Source: Paraspadella gotoi (lineage: Eukaryota > Chaetognatha). Taken from it: 64,000 nt of DNA. The notes beneath the pieces are model-generated. The model was not told the DNA's origin and did not search any database. It saw nothing but the letters and a program-made list of their open reading frames with translations. Of this stretch, positions 29,238 to 43,300 are shown piece after piece. Where the stretch lies: assembly GCA_051294375.1 (NCBI GenBank), contig CM119268.1:22819427-22883426 (forward strand). Direction: 5' to 3'. The position numbers and the translations under genes were made by a program. Every line of letters begins with the position of its first letter. The stretch's first letter is position 1.

Positions 29238-31562
29238 ATGAATTCTATCGATCGATTGATTCTCTTTGTGCGAAAAATGAGAGAAGGAGTAGAAAGAGAA
29301 GTCGACGAAATCCAAGATGAAAACGAAAAGATTCGCGAATCGATGCGTCAAAGTGTTGTTGTTGTTGTAGCGGAACCAAAACAGACTGTGGTGAGTGGCA
29401 GAGTTGGCTTCCTCTAATCTGTAACCTGTCGAGAGATGCTAACGCTTGTTTAAGTTCGGCTTTGAATGATGGATGAGATGATGATATTGATAATTTTGAC
29501 TTTAAACAATTGATAATTGAATGATCGATTGATTGGGTTTTGATGGAAGTTTTAAGATTACTTGTTTTAAAGATATCTTTGCACTTTCCCCGTATCCGCT
29601 GACGATATTTTGAAAGAAATTTTTGTCGAAATATTGGAAAATATAGTTTTAATATTATTAAAGTAATAATTTTTGTAAAAAAAAACATTCTTAAATTAGT
29701 ACAACATAATTTAATAATAATAATTAGTGATAATTATTAAAATCTTAATGTCATAATGACTTAGTTTTTTTTTCATGTTAGGTCGAAACACCCAAGCAAC
29801 CGCCTCCGCCTCCACCGGAAGTTGAGGATGATGAGAGACTCCAAGCGGCGGAGATCGAAGTCGCCGTCGAAAACGCGCGAAGAATCTTGAGGTCGCTGCG
29901 TCTCACCGTCCCCGAACTCGGGAAAGGGTGAGTTAGAAAAGACTTCTAATAATACATAATTCCATTTGTAAAGCTACAATAACTCTATGAAATATCTAAA
30001 TATTATTTTGAAAACAATCATTAATGATCCTTTCAAAAGTATCTCTAAAATAATTTTAAAAAACTCGAATTATAAGATATTTTGCATATTAAAGCAGTTT
30101 AGGTTATTTCTTATATCAGATAGCAGAACTAAAAACTTTTTTTAGTTCCGAACGAAATGTCGACAGTTCCAGAGAGAACGACGATTCGGAAGGGAATAAC
30201 AACAACAACAACAACGATCAGACAACTTTCCGTCCCGTTTCTTTCTCATCTACGAAATCATCGAATCGCGTCCCTCCTCCGTCGTCGTCGTCTTCTCGAT
30301 CATCCGTCACTCAGAAATCAAACTCGAGAATTTCATCTTCGTCTCGCCCTCCATCCTCTCGCCCTCCATCCTCTCGCCCTCCATCCTCTCGCCTTCCTTC
30401 GGCCAAAGGTCGATCCTCCGTCGTCCTTCCGCCCGCGTCCCGAACTCGCCCGAGCCAACCCGCTCCGGCTCCAACTCGAAACGTTCGTCACAACGCCGCT
30501 CGTCCCGACGGCCGTCACACCGCCCCGTCGACGTCGACGAATCGGCGACGCGTAGATTGCTCTTCCGCTCGCAGAGATGGCGCTGGTGTTGCGGCGACTA
30601 CGAGTGGACCCAAACCGGTGCCTAACGTCTTGCAATCCCTTCCTTCCGCTCGACGGACGAAAGCTGTTCCCGATGCCCTCCAAGACATTGCGGTCTCGAA
30701 GCCCGATCGTCTCAAATCGTCCGTCGGTGAAGAAATCGGCGCCACTCGTTCCACGAAGGCTCCGCTTCGACTTTCGCCGCTGACCAAATATTTCCTCGAT
30801 CCATCCTTCGTCAACGAAGCCAACGCCGACGCGTTCGAGTCGCTGCGCAAGAAGTTACGTCTCGGACGGAAACTGACGACTCGGTTAGAAGCAGTGGGAA
30901 AAGGCGGCGCGGCGGAGGAAGTGGCTGAGGCGAAGGCGAATTTCCTTAGAAAGCTGAAGCGCGCCGCCGAAGATGAGGGACGAACTGTTGAGGATTTGTC
31001 GTCGCCCGACAAGGACGATCGTGTTTCCCTCAACCATTATCGTCGTTCCTGTCACGACTGCGTTCGTCTTTTTGCCGTCACGAATCGTCTCAGCGCGAGT
31101 CTTCGTCTCGCGACGAACGACTGGCGACGAAGAACTGAAGCGACGATCGCCGCTGATCGTCGTAAGGCTCGTCTCGCGGTGGAATCGATCCTACGACGCT
31201 ACGATCCTCTACCGGATCGAGGGATCCAGTTGTTGTCCGTCTGCTCCAAGTTCCAGTCGATCGCGGAGGAGAAGACCGAAGATCCTTTCGAAGGCGGAGA
31301 TTCTACTCCACCTTTGGATCTCCTGTGTCGGCCGACTCTGCGCTACGCGGAACCGGAGGCGATGAAGCGGTTCGTCGCTACGCGGGTGGAAAATGCCGCG
31401 CTTACGATACAGAACGAGATTCTGTTACGATCGCTGAAGATCCTCAACGCGATGATTTCAAATGTGGATCCGAACGACGAGACTTTTGTTCACGTGATTA
31501 AGATGACGTCGTCGATCCTGAATTATTGCGGAGAGAAAGAACCCATTGTGATTTCGAGATGA
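29238..31562 (+). CDS. Basic Ser/Pro-rich protein, possible TEDC2-like
   Basis: Three exons (29238-29390, 29782-29927, 30146-31562) keep phase and encode 571 residues. Residues 1-100 are helical and charged, with a proline run (KQPPPPPPE) and a DDERLQAAEIEVAVENARRIL helix. A long Ser/Pro/Arg-rich linker includes four SSRPP-type repeats (about 30345-30400). The C-terminal half is helical: RLSPLTKYFLDPSF, EEVAEAKANFLRKLKRA, DCVRLFAVTNRLSASLR, then a final helix pair ending CGEKEPIVISR. Order and character of these helices resemble TEDC2 (C16orf59), a centriole protein binding delta/epsilon tubulin, notably the AKxxFLxxL segment. This resemblance is by eye and from memory, so the name is only a suggestion. 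No catalytic motif is visible. The gene is divergent from DDX39B. Confidence 0.75.
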
Positions 31563-31710
31563 TCTCAACTTCGAAGCCAATTTTTTTGTTAACATTTGTT
31601 TTCTAAGTCATTTGTTAAATGTTGTTACTTTTTTCAGAAGCGTGCAAAGGCTGTGATATGAACATGATCTGGAGATAGTAGTCAAACTTAAAACTCCTAC
31701 AGAATCGACG

Positions 31711-34385
31711 ATGCAGGTTTCCAACCCGAACGAGATCAAAATCTACAATTTGAGTCAGGGACCAACTCTCCCGGAATGGCTCGCCAACAGGAAGAACAAA
31801 AAGGACGATTTGAACTTTCGTCGTCGCGTGGAGCTGATTCAGGATTTCGAGATGCCCCACATCACCGACGGGGTCGTCTGCACCGACGGTACACGAGTGG
31901 TTGAGTCGATTTACTTCTCCTGATACAATTTTTTATATTTTTTATATTCATTTCAGACGGACATTACATTTTGACGTACGGTCTTTACAAGCCGCGCATT
32001 CGTTGTTACGACGTTAGGAACCTTTCGATGAAGTTTGAGCGATGCACCGATTCGGAAATCATAAAGGTTGGATCCATCCGTGTCTTTGACTAAAATGACA
32101 ACGAAACTTTTCATTAACCAGCGATCGATTTTTCTCAGATGTGCATGTTGAGCGAGGATTATTCCAAACCCGTTCTACTTCAAGCCGATCGATACGTCGA
32201 GTTTCACGCGCAGTACGGACGGTATTATCGAACCCGGATTCCTAAGGTACGCAGATTTTGACAAAGTTTGATCGACGGTTAATGTTAATAATCAATAGAT
32301 AACCCAACTTGTCTTTGCCCCTTAGCCTGGTCGGGATTTCTTGTACCACCCGGAACACTGCGAGCTTTATTTCGTGGGCGCGATGCCCGAGATTCACCGG
32401 TTAAATTTGGAGCGAGGTTCGTCATTTATTCATTCGTTTTAATTTGTTTGTTAAGTTATGCTTAAATTGCTTAAATTATTACATTTCTAGGTCAGTTCAT
32501 GAAGCCATTGATGAGCGAAGGCCCTGAGGTCAACGTTTGCGCCTTGAATCCTCATCACCACCTCTTCCTGTGCGGGACGCAGGAGGGAAAGATCGAAGCC
32601 TGGGATCCCAGGGATCGGCGTCGAGTCGGCCTTCTCGACGTCGCCGTCCACGCCCTCGCCGACGACGCCGGGGATCTTCGTCAAATCCCCGAGATCACGG
32701 CGCTCTCCTTCAAAGACTCTCTCCTCTTCGGCGTCGGGACTTCGAGCGGAAAAACTCTCATCTTCGATCTCAGAGTCGACAAACCTGCGATCGTTAAGGA
32801 TCATCAAAACGATTTGCCAATCAAGAAGATTCTATTTCACAAAGGTATTTTAGATTTACTATTTATTTATTTATAAGAATAAAATGGTGATTTATTTATA
32901 CTTGTGAACTGTATCGAAGAATAAAAAAGGGGCAAATTAAATATAATAACACTATTATAAGATAATATAATAGCAATTTATCGATTATTAAATAACCTTT
33001 GGGTTGGGAGGCGAATGACTTGCTTCCTGCACCAATGGCCGCTGATAAACAGTTGGTGGATTTTAGTCCACCATAAAACAATAATTAATAATATTTTCAC
33101 TCAAAAGGTGGTCAACGTTCGGATTTGGTTTTGTCCGCCGATTCCAAAATCCTTAAACTCTGGCATCACAACGACGCAGGAAAGATTTTCACTTCGATCG
33201 AACCTGAAGATCGAATCAATGATTTGACAGTCGTCGATGCCGACTCGGGTCTCATCTTGATGCCGACGGAGACGCAGAAAGTCCAAGTGGGTCTAGTTTG
33301 GGGAAGAGGGGCGTCTTCGTTTCTCTCTCCTTCTTAATCTGACTTCTAAAAAGATCCGATTCCTCCTTCTCAGGTCTACTACGTGCCCTCCCTGGGCGTG
33401 GCCCCCAAGTGGTGCCACTTCTTGGACAATCTGACTGAGGAGTTGGAGGAAAACCCAAATCCTGAAGTCTACGACGATTACAAGTTCGTGACGGCGACGG
33501 AGCTGGAGTCTCTCGGCCTCACCCACCTCGTGGGCACGCCCCTCCTTCGCGCCTACATGCACGGACACTTTGTCGACGTGCGGTTGTACCGAAAGGCGAA
33601 GGCGCTCGCCAACCCTTTCGCCTACGAGGAGTTCAAGAAGGGAAAGATCAAGGAGAAGCTCGAGAGTCAAACGGAGAAGAGGTTCGTTGAGAGCAAGTAG
33701 CGAGTACGAGTGGAGCAACTCTTTGCTCTTTTGGTCTATCTTATTTCTGTTTTAAATGCCCATTAATCATATGAAAACTGAATCAATTATCGTTTATTCT
33801 TGGTAGACGGGTAATTTATTATTTAACACATTCTTGCGTAATTACATTATCATCTGGAGGTCTTCTCCAATAAATAGCAAGTTGATCTCCTCCTTTCATT
33901 TCTCTCTTTTCCCCAGAGTGAAACTGGATCAACTCCCGACGGTGAATCGCGACCTAGCCAAGCGATTGGCGGAGGCGGCGCAAACCGACGCCGCTGGACT
34001 CGAGCCCGTCGGATCCAAAGAGAAGAAGAAGGCGGCCAAGGCGCGGAAGGCCGCCGGCGCCCTCGCCGACGACCGGTTCCAGAAGATGTTCCAAAACCCG
34101 GATTTTCAGGTTCTTATGGAATATGGATATTATCTGTGCTTCGGGGGCTGGCGTTTCAGTTTTGTGAATCATTCACACTGCTAAATAATATTAATTAATA
34201 AATATGGGAAAATTAGAAAATAAATAAAATATTGAAACAGAACCGAAACCAATACCATAAATACCCTAATATATTACAAATTGTTTATTTTCAGATCGAC
34301 AAAGAATCGGAAGAATACAAGAACATTCTTCCTGTCGTCGAGAGTCTTCAGCAAAAAAGAAGCGAGAATCGGAACCTCGTTTCAC

Positions 34386-34416
<31 letters not shown>

Positions 34417-35225
34417 AAAAAGCGACGACTCCAACGAGGGTCAGTTCTTTTATTAACATTTATTCTCTAAACCCAAGTTTGAGAAAGTTTTAATTGTTTA
34501 AGTTTTCAGAGAACTCATTCTGGCAAAATTTGGTTAAATTTGAATTGTCTTTGCTTGCCATAAGGAAAATGCCCTCAGTTGCACCTTTGATGAACGCAGA
34601 AGCCTTTGAAATTTTGCGTTTTTTCTATAAATTAAACAATATTATTATAAATATTTCATCATTTTCTTTATAGAAAGCTAAAACCAAAAACAAATCAAAT
34701 TTAAACCATAATTATTACTAGTGCTTAGTAGTAGTATTAGTAGTACTTAACTGTACTTCTTTTCAATTTCCAGACGACGACGATGAAGACGACTCCTCGT
34801 CCTCAGACGACGACGCCTTCGAAAAGTCGCTCAAGAAAAATTTCAAAGATCGAAAGACGGCGTCGACCTCGAACTCTAAACCGACGACGCCGGATCGTCG
34901 TTCGGCGTCGTCGGTTTCGGCTCGCACAGTGACCAGCGTGGAGAAAGACGCCGCGAATAAAGACTCGAAAAAGCCTCTGTGCCGACGAATCGGTTTGGAG
35001 AAAGAGGCGGAGGAAGAGGTTCGACTCGTGGGCGGAGTTCGGGAATCAACCTTCGTCCCCAAATCCAAATCGTCGGCTCCGCCTAAACCTTCCTTCGCCA
35101 CTTTGAGACAAGAACAGAAAGAGGCCGAGTACAAAAAGCGGAAGAAGGAGAGACGCGGGGCGGGTGGAGTTTTGCCCAAGGCCAAGTTACCGCCCAAGTT
35201 TTATATGGGGAAACGGGTCCAGTGA
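31711..35225 (+). CDS. NOL10: Nucleolar protein 10 (WD40 ribosome-biogenesis factor)
   Basis: Ten exons (31711-31888, 31957-32066, 32139-32246, 32326-32416, 32491-32844, 33108-33286, 33374-33681, 33917-34109, 34295-34439, 34774-35225) keep phase and give 705 residues (human 688). The N-terminus (NPNEIKIYNLSQGPTLPEWL) is diagnostic of NOL10/Enp2. WD-like blades follow (HYILTYGLYKPRIRCYD, HLFLCGTQEGKIEAWDPR, ADSKILKLWH), then the conserved YYVPSLGVAPKWCHFLDNLTEELEE stretch and LVGTPLLRAYMHGHFVD. The basic and acidic C-terminus contains FQKMFQNPDFQIDKESEEYK and Asp runs coded by (GAC)n, with a final LPPKFYMGKRVQ. Yeast Enp2 works in early 40S pre-ribosome assembly in the nucleolus; the same role is inferred here. 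Intron 5 carries a copy of the dispersed repeat also seen in STK16 intron 1. Confidence 0.95.
32995..33078. repeat. Dispersed repeat copy, TGGTGGATTTTAGTCCACCA end
   Basis: The segment cctttgggttgggaggcgaatgacttgc...gttggtggattttagtccaccataa is nearly identical to 46032-46113 in STK16 intron 1. It ends in a small hairpin (tggtgga/tccacca). Confidence 0.75.
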
Positions 35226-35594
35226 TGGAATTTCTGCGAATGTTAGGAATATTAGGAATATTAAGAATATTCTAAGTTGTCGTCCTCGAATTGTTACGAA
35301 TTATTTTGCGTCCCTTCGTTTCCGAATCGTGTTTCGTTGAAGTTTTCTTGTTGATTTGATATTTTTTTGTTTTTTAGATCTAGAATTCTGAATTTGAGAT
35401 TAGGAGTGTTTTTCTAATCTTTGTCATAGTTGAACATCTTAAAATCCATACGAGACTCGATCATCGATCCTCCAATCATAAATCCCCAACTGAAAATCTC
35501 AAAATCCTCGAGGATCCTCCATGTCCCGTTTGTCCCGTTTGTCCATCCTATAAGCACCATCCGCTCTTCTTCCACCCACTCGTCCAAAATCCTC
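35226..35594. other. Spacer NOL10 to TVP23
   Basis: AT-rich, with a short aggaatatta-type repetition at 35244-35272. No exon supported. The TVP23 frame is open upstream of its chosen ATG, so the true start could be slightly upstream. Confidence 0.4.
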
Positions 35595-36779
<1,185 letters not shown>

Positions 36780-37377
36780 CGAAGAAAAAAAAACTTATTC
36801 TGCCGAGAGAAGATCGCTCCGCTTTGATGAATCATGTGATATTTTCATAATTCATATTGTTCCCTGGTATATTTCTCCTTGTCAGGATCGTTGGTCGATC
36901 CAAATTAGAAAGAATGATTGGTATTTCATTTGTATAATCGCCTTTTTATTGTCTTCAGTGATACTGAAAGCCATGTTTTTGTGGCCTTCATTCATTCTTT
37001 CACTTCTATTCTTTCCTTCCTTCAATCTCTGCATCATTTTTTTTTTAATTCTTTCTTTGTCTCGACTAGTCTTCTTCTTCTCTTTATCTTTTCCTTATTT
37101 AAAAATACATACGCTTGTCAAATCGCCCTTCTGCCTTGTCATTTGTCAACTTGTATTTCATTTATTCAACAGCACTAGTAAGAAATGAATTGTGCCAATT
37201 AAATAAAAACAAACAAACCAACAAAAAGAAAAAAATAAACAAACAAAAACAAAAAAACAAAAAAAAAACACAACGTAACAATGATCCACGTAGGGAAACT
37301 GCTAAGAACACTCTAGCTAATCAAAAAAACCTTGTCAATCTTGCGAACGCTTCGTTTTACACTCCAAACGTCACGAA
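36780..37377. other. Spacer TVP23 to SLC36-like gene
   Basis: AT-rich, with (AAACAAAC)-like runs at 37205-37270. No exon supported. Confidence 0.45.
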
Positions 37378-40300
37378 ATGGCTCTTCCCACAAATTCCAA
37401 TGATGATAGCAAGACAAAGAGTTCATTCCGAATATTTTGCAACCTTTTCATAGCATTCATTGGTAACGGGCGAGCTTCTTGTGGAATGTGGATTTATAAT
37501 AATAATAATAATGTATTTTCAATTGGGCGATTGGTGCGCAAATTTCAGGAGCTGGTATCCTTGGTCTTCCATTCGCCTTCAAGGAAGCTGGACTTCTCGA
37601 AGGCTGCCTCATCATGCTCACCGTGGGCTTCATTTCCTCTAAAGCCATGATTCTTCTCATCAACTGCAAAGAAAAAATACTCTCCTCTCCAAATTTGTAC
37701 TGCGTGAGTCAGTTTTTACCATCTGCAACGCAAATGGACGAAACGCTTTCTCCAGTCACTCGTTGTATCCCCGATTCTCTCTCTCTCCAGGGAACACCAC
37801 GTCGAACTCCCTCGTCGTCCCCGCCGCTGGAGAAGAGAGGCTCACCCCTCAAGCAGCTCGCCCATATTCTCCACGCCGCCACAGCCCTCAACGTCAAGGA
37901 AGAGAAGGACGGCAAGCTCGACAAGCAGCTTCTCTTGCCCAAGTAGGCACCTTTCAGATTCGTACATGAGATAATTTGGCGCTTCTCGGGTTCCTTCGAA
38001 ATGTCCAACGGATTAAGAGTCCCTTAATTATTGTTATGTTTCGACTTTTGGCAGCAAATCCGAGGAGCCAGAAATTAAAGTTCCTCCTAAGACCATCATG
38101 TACGGCGACGTCGGCTACTACGCCTTAGGGACTTTGGGTGAGTTGACTTCCGAGTTTTAGCCTCGAGTAAGTCTTTTGCCCTTTTCTTCCCAGAACGCTC
38201 CATTTAATCTTAAATTTGGAATTACATTATTTTTTTTAAATTAAAGATCAGGTTGGAAGTTAAGGGTTAAGGTTAAAAATTAAGCATAATGGTTTAGGGT
38301 GAAGTTAAAATTTGAGATTAAGGTTAGAGATTAGGGTTAGAGATTAGAGTGAGGGATTGGGTTATACATTTGATACTAAAATTAAAATTAAATTCCGCGT
38401 TAAAACAACAGAAATGAGGAGCTCTGGTAAAAGAGAGAGTAAAAGAGAGCCAGTCTTATAATATAATCCCCTCGACTCAACCCTCATTTCAGGCAAAATG
38501 TTGGTAGAGATCGCGTTGGTCATTTCTCAAGCGGGATTCTGCTGCTCGTACCTCATCTTCATCTCGGAGACGGTCAGTTCTCTCATCCCAGTGACCCGGA
38601 TACAAGTTTTACTCGGCGCCGTGGGTCCGCTCATGGTCATGTCTCTCATCAAGGTGAGCAGGGTTTCTTCAAAAAAAAAAAAAAGCTACAGAACTACAAA
38701 GAAAAATTTTAATATTGATTGAAAAACTTTATTATTAAACTCTTTCAAACTAATTGCTAAAATAGTTAATAGGGCTGCGCATCGTTCGAATCGAAGTTCC
38801 GATCAAGATTCCTTTATATTTCACTTCTATTCAAAACTGCATAGTCAAGGCCCATAATAAATTATATCAATATGGGTAGATTTCGAAAGCTTGGCGTCTT
38901 GGGAAGCCAACGGAGGTAGAAGCGCGATCGAAATTCCCATTTTATCATGCCCAAAAATGGTATTTAAATGAACTGGTCAGACCGTTTTTTACCTTTTTCC
39001 CAAAAAACTTGCTTGATCTTTTGTAAAATAGAACAAATCATACATATCAGTACGGTTTCGGATAGCTTATTGTCTTTCTCTACTAGATAAAAAAAAGAAA
39101 AGTTTTAAATTCTTGCAATCTTGAATGCTTGATAAAGCAATCAATGAACTGGTTTTTTAGGTGAAAACTGCATAGTCAAGCCTTCAATTTTTTTTTGTTC
39201 TAAGACCATCGAAAGAAACTGTATTGTTTTTACTCTGTTTCAGGTAGAGCGCGGGGGTAAATTTAGAGAGTTTATATTAAATTTAGAGCAAATAGAAAGG
39301 ATATCAAGTTTTCGCACGCTAAAAGCTTTTTTAAGCGCGTTCCGGTCTGTATTGAAAATGGTTGACGTAGGTTATCCAATGAGGACATCAATTAAAAATA
39401 AGCATTGATCATGCGCGATCCGGGCCAGATAAATACCATATTTCAACATGGCTTTACCGTATTTTTACGTTTTAGAACGCGGTCTGTATGAAATGTTTTG
39501 AATTTCACGCCCGTGATATTGGCGTTCTAGGCGTCGTTTGTCCCTTGTTAGTCTCTTTATCTTATCTCTTGAAGAGACATTAATTATTGTTATGTGATAG
39601 TGACAAAACAGTTCAATAAATCTTAAAAGCAATAGGGATCGAGCCTACTTTTGATGATAACCAAAATATTGATGCGAGATGATAACCAAATATTGATGCG
39701 ATGATAACCGAAGGATTGATGCGATGATAACCAAATGATGGATGCGATGATAGTCATTCATTGATGCGATGATAATCATTCATTGATGCGATGATAGTCC
39801 TTCATTGATCGGATGATAATCATTCATTGATGCGATGATAGTCATTCATTGATGCGATGATTGTCATTCATTGATGTGATGCTAGTCATTCATTGACGTG
39901 ACGTGACTTTGAAAAAAGTATGCATATTTAAAAAAGTATGCATACTTCAAAAAGTATGCATACTTTGAAAAAAGTATGCATACTTTTTTTTTAAAGTATG
40001 CATACTTTTTTCAAAGTATGCATACTTTTTTCAAAGTATGCATACTTTTTCAATTATGCATACTTTTTCAATTATGCATACTTTTTTCAAGTATGCATAC
40101 TTTTTTCAAAGTATGCATACTTTTTTCAAAGTATGCATACTTTTTTGAAGTATGCATACTTTTTTTGAAGTATGCATACTTTTTTTCAAAGTATGCATAC
40201 TTTTTTCAAGTATGCATACTTTTTTGAAGTATGCATACTTTTTGAAGTATGCATACTTTTTTTCAAAGTATGCATACTTTTTTCAAAGTATGCATACTTT

Positions 40301-43300
40301 TTTGAAGTATGCATACTTTTTGAAGTATGCATACTTTTTGAATATGCATACTTTTTGAAGTATGCATACTTTTTTTAAAAATATGCATACTTTTTTCAAC
40401 TTGCATATCTTTTTCAACTTGCATACTTTTTAACTGATTACCGCTAAATTATCTTAGTCAAATCCGACATTGTTTGCTCAAACTTGTTCATAATAAAATA
40501 AGCCGGATTCAGATATGACAAATTTTAGATATTAAACTATCGTCATCATCATTAGTTTAATTAATTTTATTCATTGCATCAATTTACTTACCATTATAAA
40601 TCATTAAAATGATTCAAAAATGAAAAATTAATCGTGAAGTAACGATAGTGAATTCTTAATCTTGAATTAACGAATATAAATTGAGTTAGTTTAATAGTAG
40701 TTTTGCTGTGAGATCAGTCAATATACTTTTAATTTATTACTTCTTTAGCTCTCTTGTCTTTTTCCTTTTTTATTTTGTTATAATTATGTTATTTTTGTGA
40801 TTAATTTTGTAAGGATTCCTTTTTTTCCGGGCTTTGCTTATTCTATTTTCTCTTATGAGGCCCGGTTCGCGCATAATCGCTATTATCGGTTTAAAGCTTA
40901 GTACTACAGTAGTTCAAATCCTTATTGGATCAAAACGAGTTCGATTTTAAGCGAAAGTTGATCGATTTGAAGCGCGATTTTCGCGACTGTTTTATTGCCA
41001 TAACTTTTGAACGGATTGTCCGATTTTTATGAAATTTTGCATATAGATAGTATTTTAAATTCCCTATCGATCGGTACCAAATTTATTTAAAAATACTCAA
41101 TAGTTTAGAAACGAGGCACATCCCCATAGTTAAATAATACTTCTAGATCGTTTTTCATATCTTTTGATAAACTGCTACAACATGTAAATGAGATTGAAGA
41201 ACTCATTTGAAATGAACCACAAGATAATTCTGCTACACATTCGACGAAGAATAAAGTAAGAGAGATGAAGGAATCCTCCCCCCCCCCCTCGATCCTTCCT
41301 TCAGGATCTCCACTCGATGGCCGTCTTCAGCTTCCTCGCTCAGTTCGCCAACCTCTCCGCCTTCGCCGTCGTCTTCTGGTTCGACTTTGAACATTTCGGT
41401 TCAGTTCCGGTCAAACCCAAATCCGCCTCCTTCTCCTCCGTCCCGTTTTTCATGGCCGTCAGCATTTATTGTTACGAAGGTATTTTAGATAATTATTGTG
41501 ATTTTTATAATTCGTCCTTTTATGAATACATTTATTAAAAAAAAAAACATTGACTCCTTCCCTCGTTGGAATTGAGTTGACCTCATCTTACCTCACCTTA
41601 CCCTCCACAGGGGCGGGCATGATCCTATCGATCGAAGACTCCGTCGCTCCGTCTCATCGCTTCAAGTTTCGAAAACTCTTCGTCATCTCGATGGTGCTGG
41701 TCACTTTTCTCTACGTTAGCTTCGGCGCCGCCGGTTATCTCTCGTTCGGCGCGGACACGAGCCCCATCATCACCAGCAACTTACCACACGGCACGGGTGA
41801 TTAAGCGGGGAGGTTTTTAACCTTCTCTTTTCAATGTCATGCAGCCGGAAATTATAGATTAATAATAAAAATTGTTTTTGTTCGTTAAGTTCTTTATTTA
41901 AAACCAAAATTGAGAAAGATGGATTCACATGAAAGACATGATAAAGAGCACCATGCCGCCAATGATGAAGAGAGAGCCGAGGAAATCCATCAGATTTCCG
42001 ATTTCCCAGGGACAAAAGAGAGAAAGAAAGTAGAGGACGATTCCCAAGACCACCAACTTGATCCCCATGTCTTTTTTCGAATTCCCGAGTCCTCCCCTGA
42101 ATTGGAAATGAGAAAGGTCAAACTGCCCCCCGGATGACGGGGTTGTGATTCCCCGTTGCTTAACTCACGGCTTTGGCAAGGGACTGTTGAACGATCGGCA
42201 AGACTGGACTCCGAGATTTGGTGCTTTGAGCCATTTGATCGGTTGAGGGACGGCGATAAAGTTTAGTCTCGAAGTCGTCGCCAGATGTGCGTTGCGATCC
42301 GCAGAAAAATTCAAGTTTCTGAAGGATTTTAGAATCGAATTGTCATTAAGTTCTTTCGTTATTTAATTTTTTTTGTCATAGCTAAACCTTATTTCCGTTT
42401 GAAAAGCTAGGATTCTAAAATGAAATGTCTAAATTTTGTTTGTATAATTCAACGATTAGTAAACATTAAACGTCTTCTACAGAAGTATCCTTTGAAAAAT
42501 CGTTTAAAACGTGAAAGAAAAACCTAATTGATAGATACGGGAAATAATCATAACTGTACCGTATTCAATTTGATATGTAATTTGTAGACATGATGTAATA
42601 ATCCTTTCTTTTTTCGTTGTTAGTTTGTTAGTAGAGAAAAGCAAAGTTTTTAGAATCTTTTACAACGAATTTATTTTGATTAGATACGGACATGTTAAAG
42701 GCTTTTCTCTACTGATATGTAATTTAAAAAATTATTACCCCATTAAAACTTCTGTTATGCTCGATTCTTGTTGAATGGCAAATACGAGATTTCGAAAAGG
42801 AAATTGCTTCGGAGTCGTGCGTTTCAGATTTGACGTTTTCAAATTTTTAGATTTTCCCGCCAAGTTGCAAATTCGTAACAGATTCATTTTAACTGAAGCT
42901 GAGATAATTTTGTAAGTCTTGTGCAAAATTTTATTAGATTCAAGCGGTAAAATTCACTTTATTGTTCCAATCATAATTTCAACATTTTAATCTTTGCCAG
43001 GTGACGACAAAAAATCTACTAAGCTCTTTTTTAAAGAAAATATTTTATTCGAAAATTCTGAATAGAATTTCAATGAGTTTAGTATATTGTAACATTCTGC
43101 TTTACGTAGCTTATTAATAAAAAGCGTTGGCTTAAAGTAAAATTAATTCCCAGGGTCTTCCATCGATTTCGCGATCGTCGTGAAGCTGTTGTTGTGCATC
43201 GCCCTCCTCTTCACGTACCCCGTGATGTTGTTTCCGGTGATCAAACTCGTTGAAGCCAACGCGGAGGAGCCTCTCGAGGCCACCGTCCGACGCCTCTGCC

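Noticed and set aside
38250-38365. Interstitial telomere
   Set aside because: GATTAGGGTTAGA units are too degenerate and few. Telomere origin cannot be supported.
39976-40378. Repeated MHTFF/KVCILF open frames
   Set aside because: They are translations of the palindromic satellite, open in several frames because of the repeat itself.
39915-40432. CRISPR-like array
   Set aside because: Units are contiguous palindromes with only T-run spacers, no unique spacers, and lie in a spliced eukaryotic gene.
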